A stretch of 64,000 nt of DNA, from positions 193,789-257,788 of the forward strand of contig JAYFPZ010000003.1 in NCBI GenBank assembly GCA_034927445.1, written 5' to 3'. The DNA comes from PHAA01 sp034927445 (GTDB lineage: Bacteria > Bacillota > Syntrophomonadia > Syntrophomonadales > Syntrophomonadaceae). Below are positions 51,842 through 60,018 of the stretch, piece by piece. A model generated the notes under the pieces. That model saw only the letters and a list, made by a program, of their open reading frames with translations. It did not search any database and was not told where the DNA came from. The translations under genes were made by a program, and so were the position numbers. Numbering within the stretch: position 1 is the stretch's first letter; each line of letters opens with the position of its first letter.

Positions 51842-53437
51842 TTGAAAAGATTTATACCATGGTTATTGCTGCTCTTAATGTTGGCTATGGCCGGAACCGC
51901 CGGGGCTCAAACTGCACCCGGCAATTTCGGTGATATTCAAGGACACTCGGCGGAGCCGGGTATCAAATTCATTACCGATCTTGGCCTGATGAATGGTACC
52001 GGAACGACTGAGCAGGGGCTTAAATTGTTCTCACCCGCGGCAACCGTCAGCCGTGCTCAACTGGCGGTTGTACTGCAGCGTAGCTTTCAACTGGATTACG
52101 GGCAAATCAGATTTATCAAAGAGCCCGTACCCGGCGACTACTATCAGGACGTTGACAATCAGGCCTGGTATGCCGGCAGCCTGGTAATGTGCGCAATCAA
52201 TAACATATTCCCTACCACCGGCAGTTTTTATCCGGATCGTCCCGTTACCCGGCTGGAAATTGCCCAAGCTATTTATAATTGCTTTAATGCCAAGGGCATA
52301 TCGGTTCCGATGATCATGCTTTATCCCGTTTTCGAGGACACCGGCTCCCTGTCCCAGGAAGAAATGAATGCGGTGATTTTCGTAAACAATACGGGTATTA
52401 TGAAAAGCGACAATGGCTATTTCAGACCTGAACATAATGTAGACCGGGCTGAACTGGCCGGGATTCTCAGCCGCTGTCTCCGCTTGCTGGAAGTTGACGA
52501 GTCATTAAATGACCAGCAATATCAGGTCCAGGCCGGGCAGACATTTATGGTGGCTTTAGACAGCAACTCAACTACCGGCTATACCTGGAATTTTAGGAAT
52601 GCTGGTGATGAGAAAATCATATCCCTCCTCGGCAGTGCCTATGCTAATGATGAAGTCGACAACCAGACCGCTATCATAGGTCAGGGAGGCAAGCAATTTT
52701 GGTACTTTAAAGCGTTGCAGCCGGGAATCACTCAACTGCAACTGGTTTATGCCCGCCCCTGGGAAAGCGTCCAGCCGGCTCAGGTTTACAGTTTGACCAT
52801 AAATGTAACGTCCGCATCTCCAGCGGGAGTTACCATAAGCAACCGGGCTGTGAAAAACGAGTCGGACTATATGAGTGTTGATTTAAATATTCCGGTCATA
52901 AACGGTTTAGACAATCAGGAACTGCAGTCCCGTCTAAATGCCCGCTTCGAACAGGATGCACTTGATTTGCAGGATAAATTGAAGGCTGAGATTGAAGAAT
53001 ACGTTAAATATAATCAGGAAAATGACTTTCCCATTCGACCCTACGGATTTGCAACCCGGTATCAGGAATGCTTTCAGAATGACGCCCTACTGAGCCTTTA
53101 TGTGGACTACTATCAATATACCGGCGGAGCCCATGGAATAACCGACCGGCGTCCCTACAATATTGATCTCAAAACCGGCAAAGATGTGGCTTTAAAAGAC
53201 CTCTTTCAGAACGGTTATGATTACGAGACGATGATCAACAGCAAAATCAGCGAACAAATCGCTGCCCAGCCCGATATTTATTTCACTGGCGACATGGGCT
53301 TTAAAGGCATCACCGATGACCAGTGCTACTATATTCAGGATGGAGTTCTGGTGGTATATTTCTCCCAGTATGAAATCGCGCCTTATGCCGCCGGCTTCCC
53401 CGAGTTCAAGATCCCCCTGGCTGATTATTTCACGTAA
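51842..53437 (+). CDS. Secreted SLH / chagasin-like / DUF3298 surface protein, C-terminus cut by IS insertion
   Basis: 531 residues from TTG 51842 (GGGGGA about 8 nt upstream; an ATG at 51833 abuts the same site). A signal peptide (to AGAQT, about residue 25) precedes S-layer homology motifs (about 30-215), then a protease-inhibitor I42/chagasin-like domain (about 225-320: DSNSTTGYTWNF ... ARPWE), then DUF4163/DUF3298 (about 330-531). The last codons GAT TAT TTC ACG TAA belong to the IS. Joining across the IS restores IPLADLKDGLRADLSL and stop, so the native protein was 8 residues longer. Cell-surface attached; the function of this combination is unknown. Confidence 0.85.
   Translation: MKRFIPWLLLLLMLAMAGTAGAQTAPGNFGDIQGHSAEPGIKFITDLGLMNGTGTTEQGLKLFSPAATVSRAQLAVVLQRSFQLDYGQIRFIKEPVPGDYYQDVDNQAWYAGSLVMCAINNIFPTTGSFYPDRPVTRLEIAQAIYNCFNAKGISVPMIMLYPVFEDTGSLSQEEMNAVIFVNNTGIMKSDNGYFRPEHNVDRAELAGILSRCLRLLEVDESLNDQQYQVQAGQTFMVALDSNSTTGYTWNFRNAGDEKIISLLGSAYANDEVDNQTAIIGQGGKQFWYFKALQPGITQLQLVYARPWESVQPAQVYSLTINVTSASPAGVTISNRAVKNESDYMSVDLNIPVINGLDNQELQSRLNARFEQDALDLQDKLKAEIEEYVKYNQENDFPIRPYGFATRYQECFQNDALLSLYVDYYQYTGGAHGITDRRPYNIDLKTGKDVALKDLFQNGYDYETMINSKISEQIAAQPDIYFTGDMGFKGITDDQCYYIQDGVLVVYFSQYEIAPYAAGFPEFKIPLADYFT
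53416..53421. repeat. Target-site duplication of IS21-family element (left)
   Basis: CCTGGC directly before the left TGATTATTTC end. The identical sequence is at 56037-56042 directly after the right end. Confidence 0.85.
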
Positions 53438-53603
53438 AGGATACCACCTATTCACGGTAAGATACCGCTCGTTCACGAGAATGATACCGGCCCAGATAAA
53501 AAATAATTCACGGTAAGATACCGGAAGTTCACTGGAATGATACCGCCCTTCTGTAAAATGAACATGGAGCCAAGCTCCAAATATACAGAAGGGAGGCCTA
53601 AAA

Positions 53604-55172
53604 ATGGCCCGAAAGATTCAAGTAAAGCAGATCTTGGAACTGAGAGCTGTAGGTATGTCTCAGCGGCAGATAGCATTTAGCCGCCACATGTCAAAAACTT
53701 CAGTAGGAGACGTATTTCGAATAGCTGAGCAACATGGTATCAGTTATGATGATATCCGTGACAAACAATCAGAAGAGGTATATCGCCTCTTCTATCCGGA
53801 CAAATGTGAGAGCATGCCTGTCTATGGACTGCCGGATTACGGGTATGTACATCATGAACTGTCCCGAACTGGAGTAACACTGAAACTATTGTGGAAGGAA
53901 TACCGGGACAAATGTAATAACAACGGATCAATTCCGGTTGGATATACAAAGTTTTGCACCGGCTATACTGAGTACACTACTGCGAGCAAGTTGACCAGCC
54001 ATTTGCTGCACAAGCCCGGAATCGTGACAGAGGTGGACTGGAGCGGATCAAAGATGTCCATTGTAGACCGAAATACCAGTGAAGTCATCCCAGTATATCT
54101 GTTTGTTGCAACGCTGCCGTACAGCCAGTATTCTTATGTAGAGCCCTGTCTGAACATGAAGCAGGAAACTTGGCTGCGGTGCCATGTCCATATGTTTGAA
54201 TTCTGGGGCGGAACAACTATCCGAACGGTTTGCGACAACTTAAAAGTCGGTGTGATTGAGCATCCCAGAGAAGGTGATATTATCTTGAATGAGGCATACG
54301 AAGCACTGGGAAGCCATTATTTCACAGCTATTATGCCCGCTCAGGTGCGCAAGCCAAAACAGAAAGCCTCCGTTGAGGGAACTGTAGGCAAAATAGCAAC
54401 TGCAATTATTGCCAGACTACGCAATGAAATCTTCTATTCCCTGGACAGCTTGAAAATAGCCGTGTTCAAAAGACTGAAAGACTTCAATGATGAACCATTT
54501 CAGAAGCGATCAGGCAGCCGAACTGAGGTATTTCGGCAGGAGGAAAAGCGACATCTCCGGGAACTACCGGCACTGCCCTATGAAATTGCCCAATGGTTTT
54601 ACGGCAGAAAGGCCAATCTGGACAGTCATATCGCTTTCCAGAATAACCGCTATTCCTGCCCGTACCAATATGTTGGAAAAGAAGTAGATCTTAAAGTTAC
54701 TGATACTCTGGTGGAAATCTATTACCGGCAGGAACGTATTAATACTCACCGCCGTTTTCCAGAATATGTGACCAACCAATGGTCTACCCATCCAGAGGAC
54801 ATGCCGGATCATTTACAACGGCCTGAGTGGGACGATGAGCGAATCCGCAACTGGGCTCGCTCCATTGGGAGTTATACCAGTGAGGTCATTGAACGCATTT
54901 TCTCCAATGTGAACATAAAGGAGCAGGGGTACAATTCTTGTTTGTCCGTACTCCGGCTGAGCAAAACGTACTCAAACGAGCGTCTAGAGACTGCATGTGA
55001 ACTGGCACTGACCAAGTTTCGTTCTCCTCGCTACCGGCATTTGAAGGCGATTCTTGATGCCAACCAGGATCAGATCTATCTGGAATCCCACAAAAGCGTA
55101 AAAAGTGCGGAAGAAGTAGATACTGTAGGTTATGTCCGTGGACCATCCTACTATGGAGGACGCCGGCAATGA
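53604..55172 (+). CDS. istA: IS21-family transposase IstA
   Basis: 522 residues. N-terminal helix-turn-helix (GMSQRQIAFSRHMSKTSV) and an rve/DDE domain with VDWSGSKMSIV, VCDNLKVGV and EGTVGKIATAI supplying the D, D, E residues. It cuts and joins element ends. GGGAGG precedes ATG 53604. The next gene overlaps by ATGA. Confidence 0.95.
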   Translation: MARKIQVKQILELRAVGMSQRQIAFSRHMSKTSVGDVFRIAEQHGISYDDIRDKQSEEVYRLFYPDKCESMPVYGLPDYGYVHHELSRTGVTLKLLWKEYRDKCNNNGSIPVGYTKFCTGYTEYTTASKLTSHLLHKPGIVTEVDWSGSKMSIVDRNTSEVIPVYLFVATLPYSQYSYVEPCLNMKQETWLRCHVHMFEFWGGTTIRTVCDNLKVGVIEHPREGDIILNEAYEALGSHYFTAIMPAQVRKPKQKASVEGTVGKIATAIIARLRNEIFYSLDSLKIAVFKRLKDFNDEPFQKRSGSRTEVFRQEEKRHLRELPALPYEIAQWFYGRKANLDSHIAFQNNRYSCPYQYVGKEVDLKVTDTLVEIYYRQERINTHRRFPEYVTNQWSTHPEDMPDHLQRPEWDDERIRNWARSIGSYTSEVIERIFSNVNIKEQGYNSCLSVLRLSKTYSNERLETACELALTKFRSPRYRHLKAILDANQDQIYLESHKSVKSAEEVDTVGYVRGPSYYGGRRQ

Positions 55173-55909
55173 TAAATGAAGAGACCCGCAGGAAGCTCCG
55201 TGAAATGAGTATGGAGGATATGATTACCGTATTGGATATGCAGAATACTGATTCAGCCTATGCTTCGCTTCCTTTTGATGACCGGTTCAAACTCATTGTG
55301 GATTACACATACCAGGGAAAGTACAACGATAAGGTAAAACGCCTCCTGAAACAGGCAAAACTAAGAATTCCAGCAGCCGACATAAACGATATCTACTATT
55401 CGGATCGTGGGCTGGACAAATCTCTAATTTTAGAGCTCGGCACATGCCAATTTATTCTCACAAACAGCAATATTATTTTTCAGGGATTTACCGGTAGTGG
55501 TAAGAGTTTTTTGGCCTGTTCTCTAGGAAAGCAAGCCTGTAAGCAAGGCGTCTGTACGAGGTACATCCGGCTGCCGGATCTTCTGATGTTAAAGGATGAA
55601 GCTGCAAACGTACGCCAGGGCGCATCAAAGCTCTTGACCAAATTCAGTAGATACCGCCTTCTTCTGATCGATGAATGGTTATTTGAAAACCTTTCGGAAG
55701 AAGAATTGCATTTTATTTTTGAATTAATGGAGCGGCGCCATGACAATTCCTCCACTATCTTCTGTACGCAGTATAAATTGGATAACTGGCATTCTAGGCT
55801 TGGTGGCGGCATTCTGGCCGATTCCATAATGGACCGGATCGTCCATAAGGCTGTGAATGTCTATGCTGGTAATATTAATATGCGTGAAATGCTGGCAAAA
55901 GCATATTAA
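55169..55909 (+). CDS. istB: IS21-family ATPase IstB
   Basis: 246 residues, DnaC/DnaA-like AAA+ ATPase with Walker A GFTGSGKSFLA, Walker B LLLIDEW and an arginine-rich sensor near MERRHDNSS. It assists target selection and activation of IstA. Start codon overlaps istA stop, as in other members. Confidence 0.95.
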   Translation: MINEETRRKLREMSMEDMITVLDMQNTDSAYASLPFDDRFKLIVDYTYQGKYNDKVKRLLKQAKLRIPAADINDIYYSDRGLDKSLILELGTCQFILTNSNIIFQGFTGSGKSFLACSLGKQACKQGVCTRYIRLPDLLMLKDEAANVRQGASKLLTKFSRYRLLLIDEWLFENLSEEELHFIFELMERRHDNSSTIFCTQYKLDNWHSRLGGGILADSIMDRIVHKAVNVYAGNINMREMLAKAY

Positions 55910-56036
55910 TTTCCCCCACTGGACAGGATACCGCCCCAGGCAAGGGCGGTATCCAACCAAAATTAGACGGTATCTTTACCATGAATTGACGGTACGCTTC
56001 CCGTGAATACCCGGTACTTTTACAGCGAAATATTCA

Positions 56037-56042
56037 CCTGGC
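56037..56042. repeat. Target-site duplication (right)
   Basis: CCTGGC, identical to 53416-53421. It supports a precise 6-bp duplication on insertion. Confidence 0.85.
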
Positions 56043-56082
56043 CGACCTGAAAGACGGACTCCGGGCTGATTTGTCGCTGTAA
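56037..56082 (+). pseudogene. Severed 3' end of the SLH/DUF3298 gene
   Basis: Reading across the excised IS, GGC-CGA-CCT becomes CTG GCC GAC CTG AAA GAC, giving LADLKDGLRADLSL and TAA at 56080-56082. This matches the usual end of DUF3298 proteins. The segment is now separated from its gene by the IS. Confidence 0.85.
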
Positions 56083-56104
56083 ATCCTGTTAGAATTGCAT
56101 ACCC

Positions 56105-56139
56105 AAATCCGCCCGCCTATATGGCTGGCGGATTTTTTT
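56105..56139 (+). terminator. Original terminator of the SLH gene
   Basis: AAATCCGCC pairs with GGCGGATTT across a 13-nt loop, followed by TTTT, shortly after the severed 3' end. Confidence 0.85.
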
Positions 56140-56324
56140 GCCTCCCGACAGCGCCTCAAAGCGCACTCTATTCACCTACCGCCTACGACCTTCAAGCATC
56201 CTAATATTAGATTTTTCTTTATTGACATCTTTGATTTGTAACGTTATTGACGCATCTTACCCGGTGTTATACAATATCATTAGCTAATATAGCTATTTTA
56301 CCTATTAAATGGGGGACGGGATGT

Positions 56325-57062
56325 ATGAAGGTTAACTCAACAGAACTCCAAAATAACTTTGGAAAATATCTTATGCTTTCAGCCAAGGAAGATATCATCA
56401 TTACCAGAAATGGGACCGAAATAGCGAAATTATCAGCCATAGGCGATGGGATTCAGGAGTCTGGCGCCACACCCGGGGTGGTAAGGGAAAAAGCGGAGAC
56501 ATACGGGTATGGCGGCAGAAAGGTTTCCTATGAGGAGTTTTTGGATCTGACCCAAAATACTGAGGAAAGATACGAATACATCGATGGTGAGATATACCTG
56601 CTGGCCTCGCCCAAAACCACCCATCAAATAGCATTAACCGAACTCTTTGTTTTTTTTTATAACTGGTTTCAAGGAAAAAAATGCACTCCTATGGTCGCCC
56701 CGTATGACATTACCCTCAGTCGAAATCAGGATAATATTAATGTTGTTCAGCCTGATATAATGGTTATCTGCGATCTTGAAGAAGAACTGGATGATAATGA
56801 TTATTACAAGGGGATTCCGCACCTCGTAGTAGAGATACTATCGGCAGGAACACGGAGCAAGGATCTGATAAAGAAGCTTGATCTTTACATGTCTTGCGGC
56901 GTCCAGGAATACTGGATTGTAAACCCGCTAAGCCGCGAAGTGACCGTGTACCTTTTTCAGAATAGGAACATACAGGACAGCATCACCTACAGAAAATCTG
57001 AAATTGTACAATCTTTCATTTTTCAGGGATTATCTGTAGAGCTTGATCGATTCCTGAAATAG
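56325..57062 (+). CDS. Phd/YefM-like domain fused to Uma2 nuclease-like domain
   Basis: About 245 residues. The N-terminal 50 resemble the Phd/YefM antitoxin DNA-binding fold (VNSTELQNNFGKYLMLSAKED). From about 65 on it is Uma2 (DUF820), a PD-(D/E)XK-like family, with VQPDIMVIC, HLVVEILSAGTRSKDL and the Tyr-containing YWIVNP. Uma2 proteins are mostly uncharacterised and expanded in filamentous anaerobes and cyanobacteria. ATG 56325 follows GGGGGACGGG; a longer reading from 56247 adds no domain. It may act as a fused regulator-nuclease; no toxin partner is next to it. Confidence 0.8.
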   Translation: MKVNSTELQNNFGKYLMLSAKEDIIITRNGTEIAKLSAIGDGIQESGATPGVVREKAETYGYGGRKVSYEEFLDLTQNTEERYEYIDGEIYLLASPKTTHQIALTELFVFFYNWFQGKKCTPMVAPYDITLSRNQDNINVVQPDIMVICDLEEELDDNDYYKGIPHLVVEILSAGTRSKDLIKKLDLYMSCGVQEYWIVNPLSREVTVYLFQNRNIQDSITYRKSEIVQSFIFQGLSVELDRFLK

Positions 57063-57208
57063 GTTATCCAGAGTTCCCTCCCCTTAACATTTCGACCGTC
57101 AAAAAACTTAACCATGAAAAAGCAGGAAAAATAGCAAGATAAAGAGAAAAGCCATCACTTGAATGATAATAATTCAAGGAGAGGGCTCAGGTCATTACAA
57201 ACCTCCCT

Positions 57209-57430
57209 ATGCCCCACAAGATGGTGGCTCGAAAGCACCATTGCAAGATGAGAATAACAATTAATTGCGCAGAAGTCCAGGGGTATATTGAAAATCCTAA
57301 AAATTATCTTCCAAAGATTCTGGAATGTCCCAATAATTATGCTCACAGGCTGTTTTGCATGATTGTTCCTCCTCGAATTTCACTATCTTACCAAACTGTC
57401 CGAAATTGTAGCATAAACCCCTCAATATAA
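57209..57430 (+). pseudogene. Probable degraded transposase-associated (DUF6431-like) fragment
   Basis: The frame reads RITINCAEVQGYIENPKNYL then ECPNN and AHR; shifting frame there gives GCFA, resembling the CPxC...HRHGCF start of DUF6431-type proteins. The reading is broken by a frame change and stops. This is a weak call. The rest of 57063-57474 has no gene. Confidence 0.35.
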
Positions 57431-57474
57431 TCTCCAGGTAATACCCTGGCCAACAGCAGGTAGGAGTTATTTCC

Positions 57475-59517
57475 TTAAAGATTATATTGCTTAATTTTCC
57501 GATACAGAGTAGATCTGCTGATTCCCAATGTTCGCGCAGTACGGCTTATATTATATCCTGACTTAAGTAATGCTTGGGTAATTGTACTTTTCTCTATTTG
57601 CTCTCTTTCTAAAACTTTTTGATTATTTACATAATTCGGTTTAGTGTAGTGGGCTTTAGAGTCACATATGCCTACAGATTTTTTTATTTCATCCGGAAAA
57701 TGCTCGGGTCTGATTATGTTATCATTTGACATATTGACCGCATATATAACTGAATGTTGAAGTTGCCTTACATTGCCTGGCCAATTATACTGCAATAACA
57801 TGAATTTTGCAGCATTATTCAGGGATGGTTCAGGTATACCTTGGTTAGCTGCTGCAATTTTTATAAAATACTTAGTCAGATTAATAATATCCGGGCCTCT
57901 ATCTCGCAGAGGCGGGATATTAATTTTAAAAATAGCTAAACGATAATAAAGATCCTTGCGAAATTGATTATTATTCACCATATCCAGCAAATCTTTGTTG
58001 GTAGCTGCTACCAGCCTAAAGTTAACCGGTATAGAACGGCTTCCGCCTACTCGATCAACCTTCTTTTCTTCAAGTACCCGCAACAATACCGGTTGTAACT
58101 CAAGCGGCATATCACCGATTTCATCCAAGAACAGGGTTCCACCGTTGGCTTGTTCAATTTTCCCCGGGTGGCCGGTGCGTTCAGCACCTGTAAACGCACC
58201 TTTCTCATAACCAAACATTTCGCTCTCTATCAAGCTCTTGGGAATTGCGGCACAGTTAACTGCTACAAAAGGCCCGCTTCGTTTACTCTCAATATGGATT
58301 GACTGGGCATATATTTCTTTGCCGGTGCCGCTTTCACCTTCCAATAATATATTTGAATCAAGGGTAGAAAAATTTCTGGCCAGATTGATGGATTTTATTA
58401 CCTCAGGTGAGTTTCCTATTATTTTATCAAAGGAAAATTTAGTATCTGTATTTTGAGTATGAGGTTTTACATTATTTGAGCGGTCAAAATATTTAAACTT
58501 TAAAATACATTCAAAAATACCCCCCGAAAAATCTCTTATTGGGTGCAAGGTACAACTGTACAATTTCCTATTTATGCCTTCAATAGTAAATTCAGATTCG
58601 AATAATAGTTTTCCCTTTTCCAATACAGATTTAATAATGGGCTGATTTCCGATAATAAAATCAACAGGAAGGCCAATTAATTCTTTGTGCTGGTTTTTAA
58701 ACAACTCTCTGGCTGCCATATTGGCGGTCTTTATGATCCCCTTATTGTTTATAACTATAACGGCTTCTACAGATGATTCATGAGTAGTCCTAAATAATTC
58801 CTTATACATAGCCAACTGAAATTCTTTTTGTATGAGTTCGGCAATTGAAACTACCAGACTGAGCGTTTGCGAAGTTACACAATTAAAATACATTGTACCG
58901 ATGGTAAGAATACCAGCCAGTTTGTTATCCAGATCAAAAATGGGAGCCGAACTTCCGGTCATCAAATCAGTACTAGCCAGGTAATTCTCTGGGCCGCAAA
59001 CTTGAACTGGCCGATGCAGTAAGTGACATAAGGAAAAAGATGTTGTTCCCATAGTTTTTTCATTCCAGATTGCTCCGGGAATTAAATTGAATACTTCTAA
59101 TGATACGGTATCATTTTTACCTATATTGACTAATAATTGTACTCCTTGAGGGTCGGAAAGATGAACAACATAATTAGCATTTAGTAAAGGTTCAAATTGA
59201 CGGAGGCTGGAAATTGTTGCTTGTATCAGAAAATCATTTTGACGTAATATTTCTTTAAAGGCATAGTTTTCAACATTGGGACAATCATTAGACTGAAAGA
59301 CATCGATTCCATAATTGTAAGATCTTATCCAAGATTCAACTATTTCCGGGCTGACAATTTTTATTTGAGAAGGATCAATTTTTTTATGGATAATATCAAG
59401 CTTAAGCTGTTTCACTTGTTCAATAAGATTTCGATCAGTATAAGGTAAGTTTTCATTATTATCTATGCTCTTTTCACTGTTCTGAATAATCGAGCTAAGC
59501 AATTGCTCCTCCTGCAT
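57475..59517 (-). CDS. Sigma-54-dependent activator, AcoR-like (GAF-PAS-AAA-Fis)
   Basis: 680 residues. An N-terminal region of about 230 residues resembles AcoR GAF sensors (WNEKTMGTTSF, SAPIFDLDNKLAGILTIGTM), followed by a PAS domain (about 240-345), the AAA+ core with LEGESGTGKE and the sigma-54-contact loop GYEKGAFTGAER, and a Fis-type helix-turn-helix at the end (NISRTARTLGISRSTLYRKI). It activates sigma-54 RNA polymerase at a distance. It diverges from a flavoprotein gene with a perfect -24/-12 promoter and a candidate upstream site, so that is the likely target. Confidence 0.93.
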   Translation of the reverse strand: MQEEQLLSSIIQNSEKSIDNNENLPYTDRNLIEQVKQLKLDIIHKKIDPSQIKIVSPEIVESWIRSYNYGIDVFQSNDCPNVENYAFKEILRQNDFLIQATISSLRQFEPLLNANYVVHLSDPQGVQLLVNIGKNDTVSLEVFNLIPGAIWNEKTMGTTSFSLCHLLHRPVQVCGPENYLASTDLMTGSSAPIFDLDNKLAGILTIGTMYFNCVTSQTLSLVVSIAELIQKEFQLAMYKELFRTTHESSVEAVIVINNKGIIKTANMAARELFKNQHKELIGLPVDFIIGNQPIIKSVLEKGKLLFESEFTIEGINRKLYSCTLHPIRDFSGGIFECILKFKYFDRSNNVKPHTQNTDTKFSFDKIIGNSPEVIKSINLARNFSTLDSNILLEGESGTGKEIYAQSIHIESKRSGPFVAVNCAAIPKSLIESEMFGYEKGAFTGAERTGHPGKIEQANGGTLFLDEIGDMPLELQPVLLRVLEEKKVDRVGGSRSIPVNFRLVAATNKDLLDMVNNNQFRKDLYYRLAIFKINIPPLRDRGPDIINLTKYFIKIAAANQGIPEPSLNNAAKFMLLQYNWPGNVRQLQHSVIYAVNMSNDNIIRPEHFPDEIKKSVGICDSKAHYTKPNYVNNQKVLEREQIEKSTITQALLKSGYNISRTARTLGISRSTLYRKIKQYNL

Positions 59518-59592
59518 AATTGATTACACCTCCATGATGTAACAACGTAACAACTCCCACTCTTATGCTTAAAGTATAAAATACAGTACCGT

Positions 59593-59629
59593 AAAGCGAT
59601 ACAGAGCTATGCTATTTTGTATCGCTTTT
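59593..59629. promoter_or_regulatory. Candidate upstream activator site (inverted repeat)
   Basis: AAAGCGATACA (59593-59603) and TGTATCGCTTT (59619-59629) are exact inverted copies, 15 nt apart. It is about 100 nt upstream of the sigma-54 promoter, the normal distance for an enhancer-binding site. A further direct repeat GTAACAAC occurs twice near 59538-59553. Confidence 0.75.
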
Positions 59630-59726
59630 TAAGATTTATGTACCATTCTATTATTTTGTGCACATTCTATAAATCCTTTCTGGTAAATCGTATCAACAAT
59701 TCCGTTATATTCACGAATTAAACATA

Positions 59727-59742
59727 TGGCATGCTTTTTGCT
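59727..59742 (+). promoter_or_regulatory. Sigma-54 promoter
   Basis: TGGCATGCTTTTTGCT has the required GG (-24) and GC (-12) separated by exactly 10 nt. It is upstream of the leader and flavoprotein gene and divergent from the AcoR-like regulator. Confidence 0.88.
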
Positions 59743-59834
59743 CTTATAGGTTATCGAGGAAGATAAAGCTCAGAAATAAGAGATCATAAATACCAATTCA
59801 GAAAATTAGGACTATTTAGCGAAAGGAGGTATAC

Positions 59835-60003
59835 ATGAACTTTTAGTACATGGCAAAGAGTATCTACTTTGTTAAATAACAATACAGATAGTCCTAAAAA
59901 CAACTTGGAAACAATATCTTCTTCACTGATAATTCACTATTTAGACATGGAAAAATCTATGAATGACATCATCACGTTAGGAAAACAGAAAAAAGTATTC
60001 TAA
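59835..60003 (+). CDS. Small open frame interrupted by a UUU-UAG, readable as +1 frameshift
   Basis: AAAGGAGG precedes ATG 59835, but the frame ends after MNF (TTT TAG). Slipping one base forward at TTTT leads to an open 52-codon frame STWQRVSTLLNNNTDSPKNN ... GKQKKVF that stops at 60003 just before the next ribosome site. UUU can re-pair exactly at +1 with the stop in the A site. Alternatives are a one-T indel (sequencing or mutation) or a chance frame. Confidence 0.4.
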
Positions 60004-60018
60004 AAGGAGGAAAAAATA

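Larger units (their letters stand above)
53422..56036 (+). mobile_element. IS21-family insertion sequence (about 2.6 kb)
   Basis: It carries istA and istB overlapping by four bases. The ends are TGATTATTTCACG (left) and, reverse-complemented, TGAATATTTCGC (right), beginning with the TG expected of IS21. The left end has five copies of a repeat near TTCACGGTAAGATACC (53429, 53451, 53472, 53507, 53528), and the right end has at least three related inverted copies, presumably IstA-binding sites. Flanks are CCTGGC duplications. Both genes are intact, so the element may be active. Confidence 0.93.
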
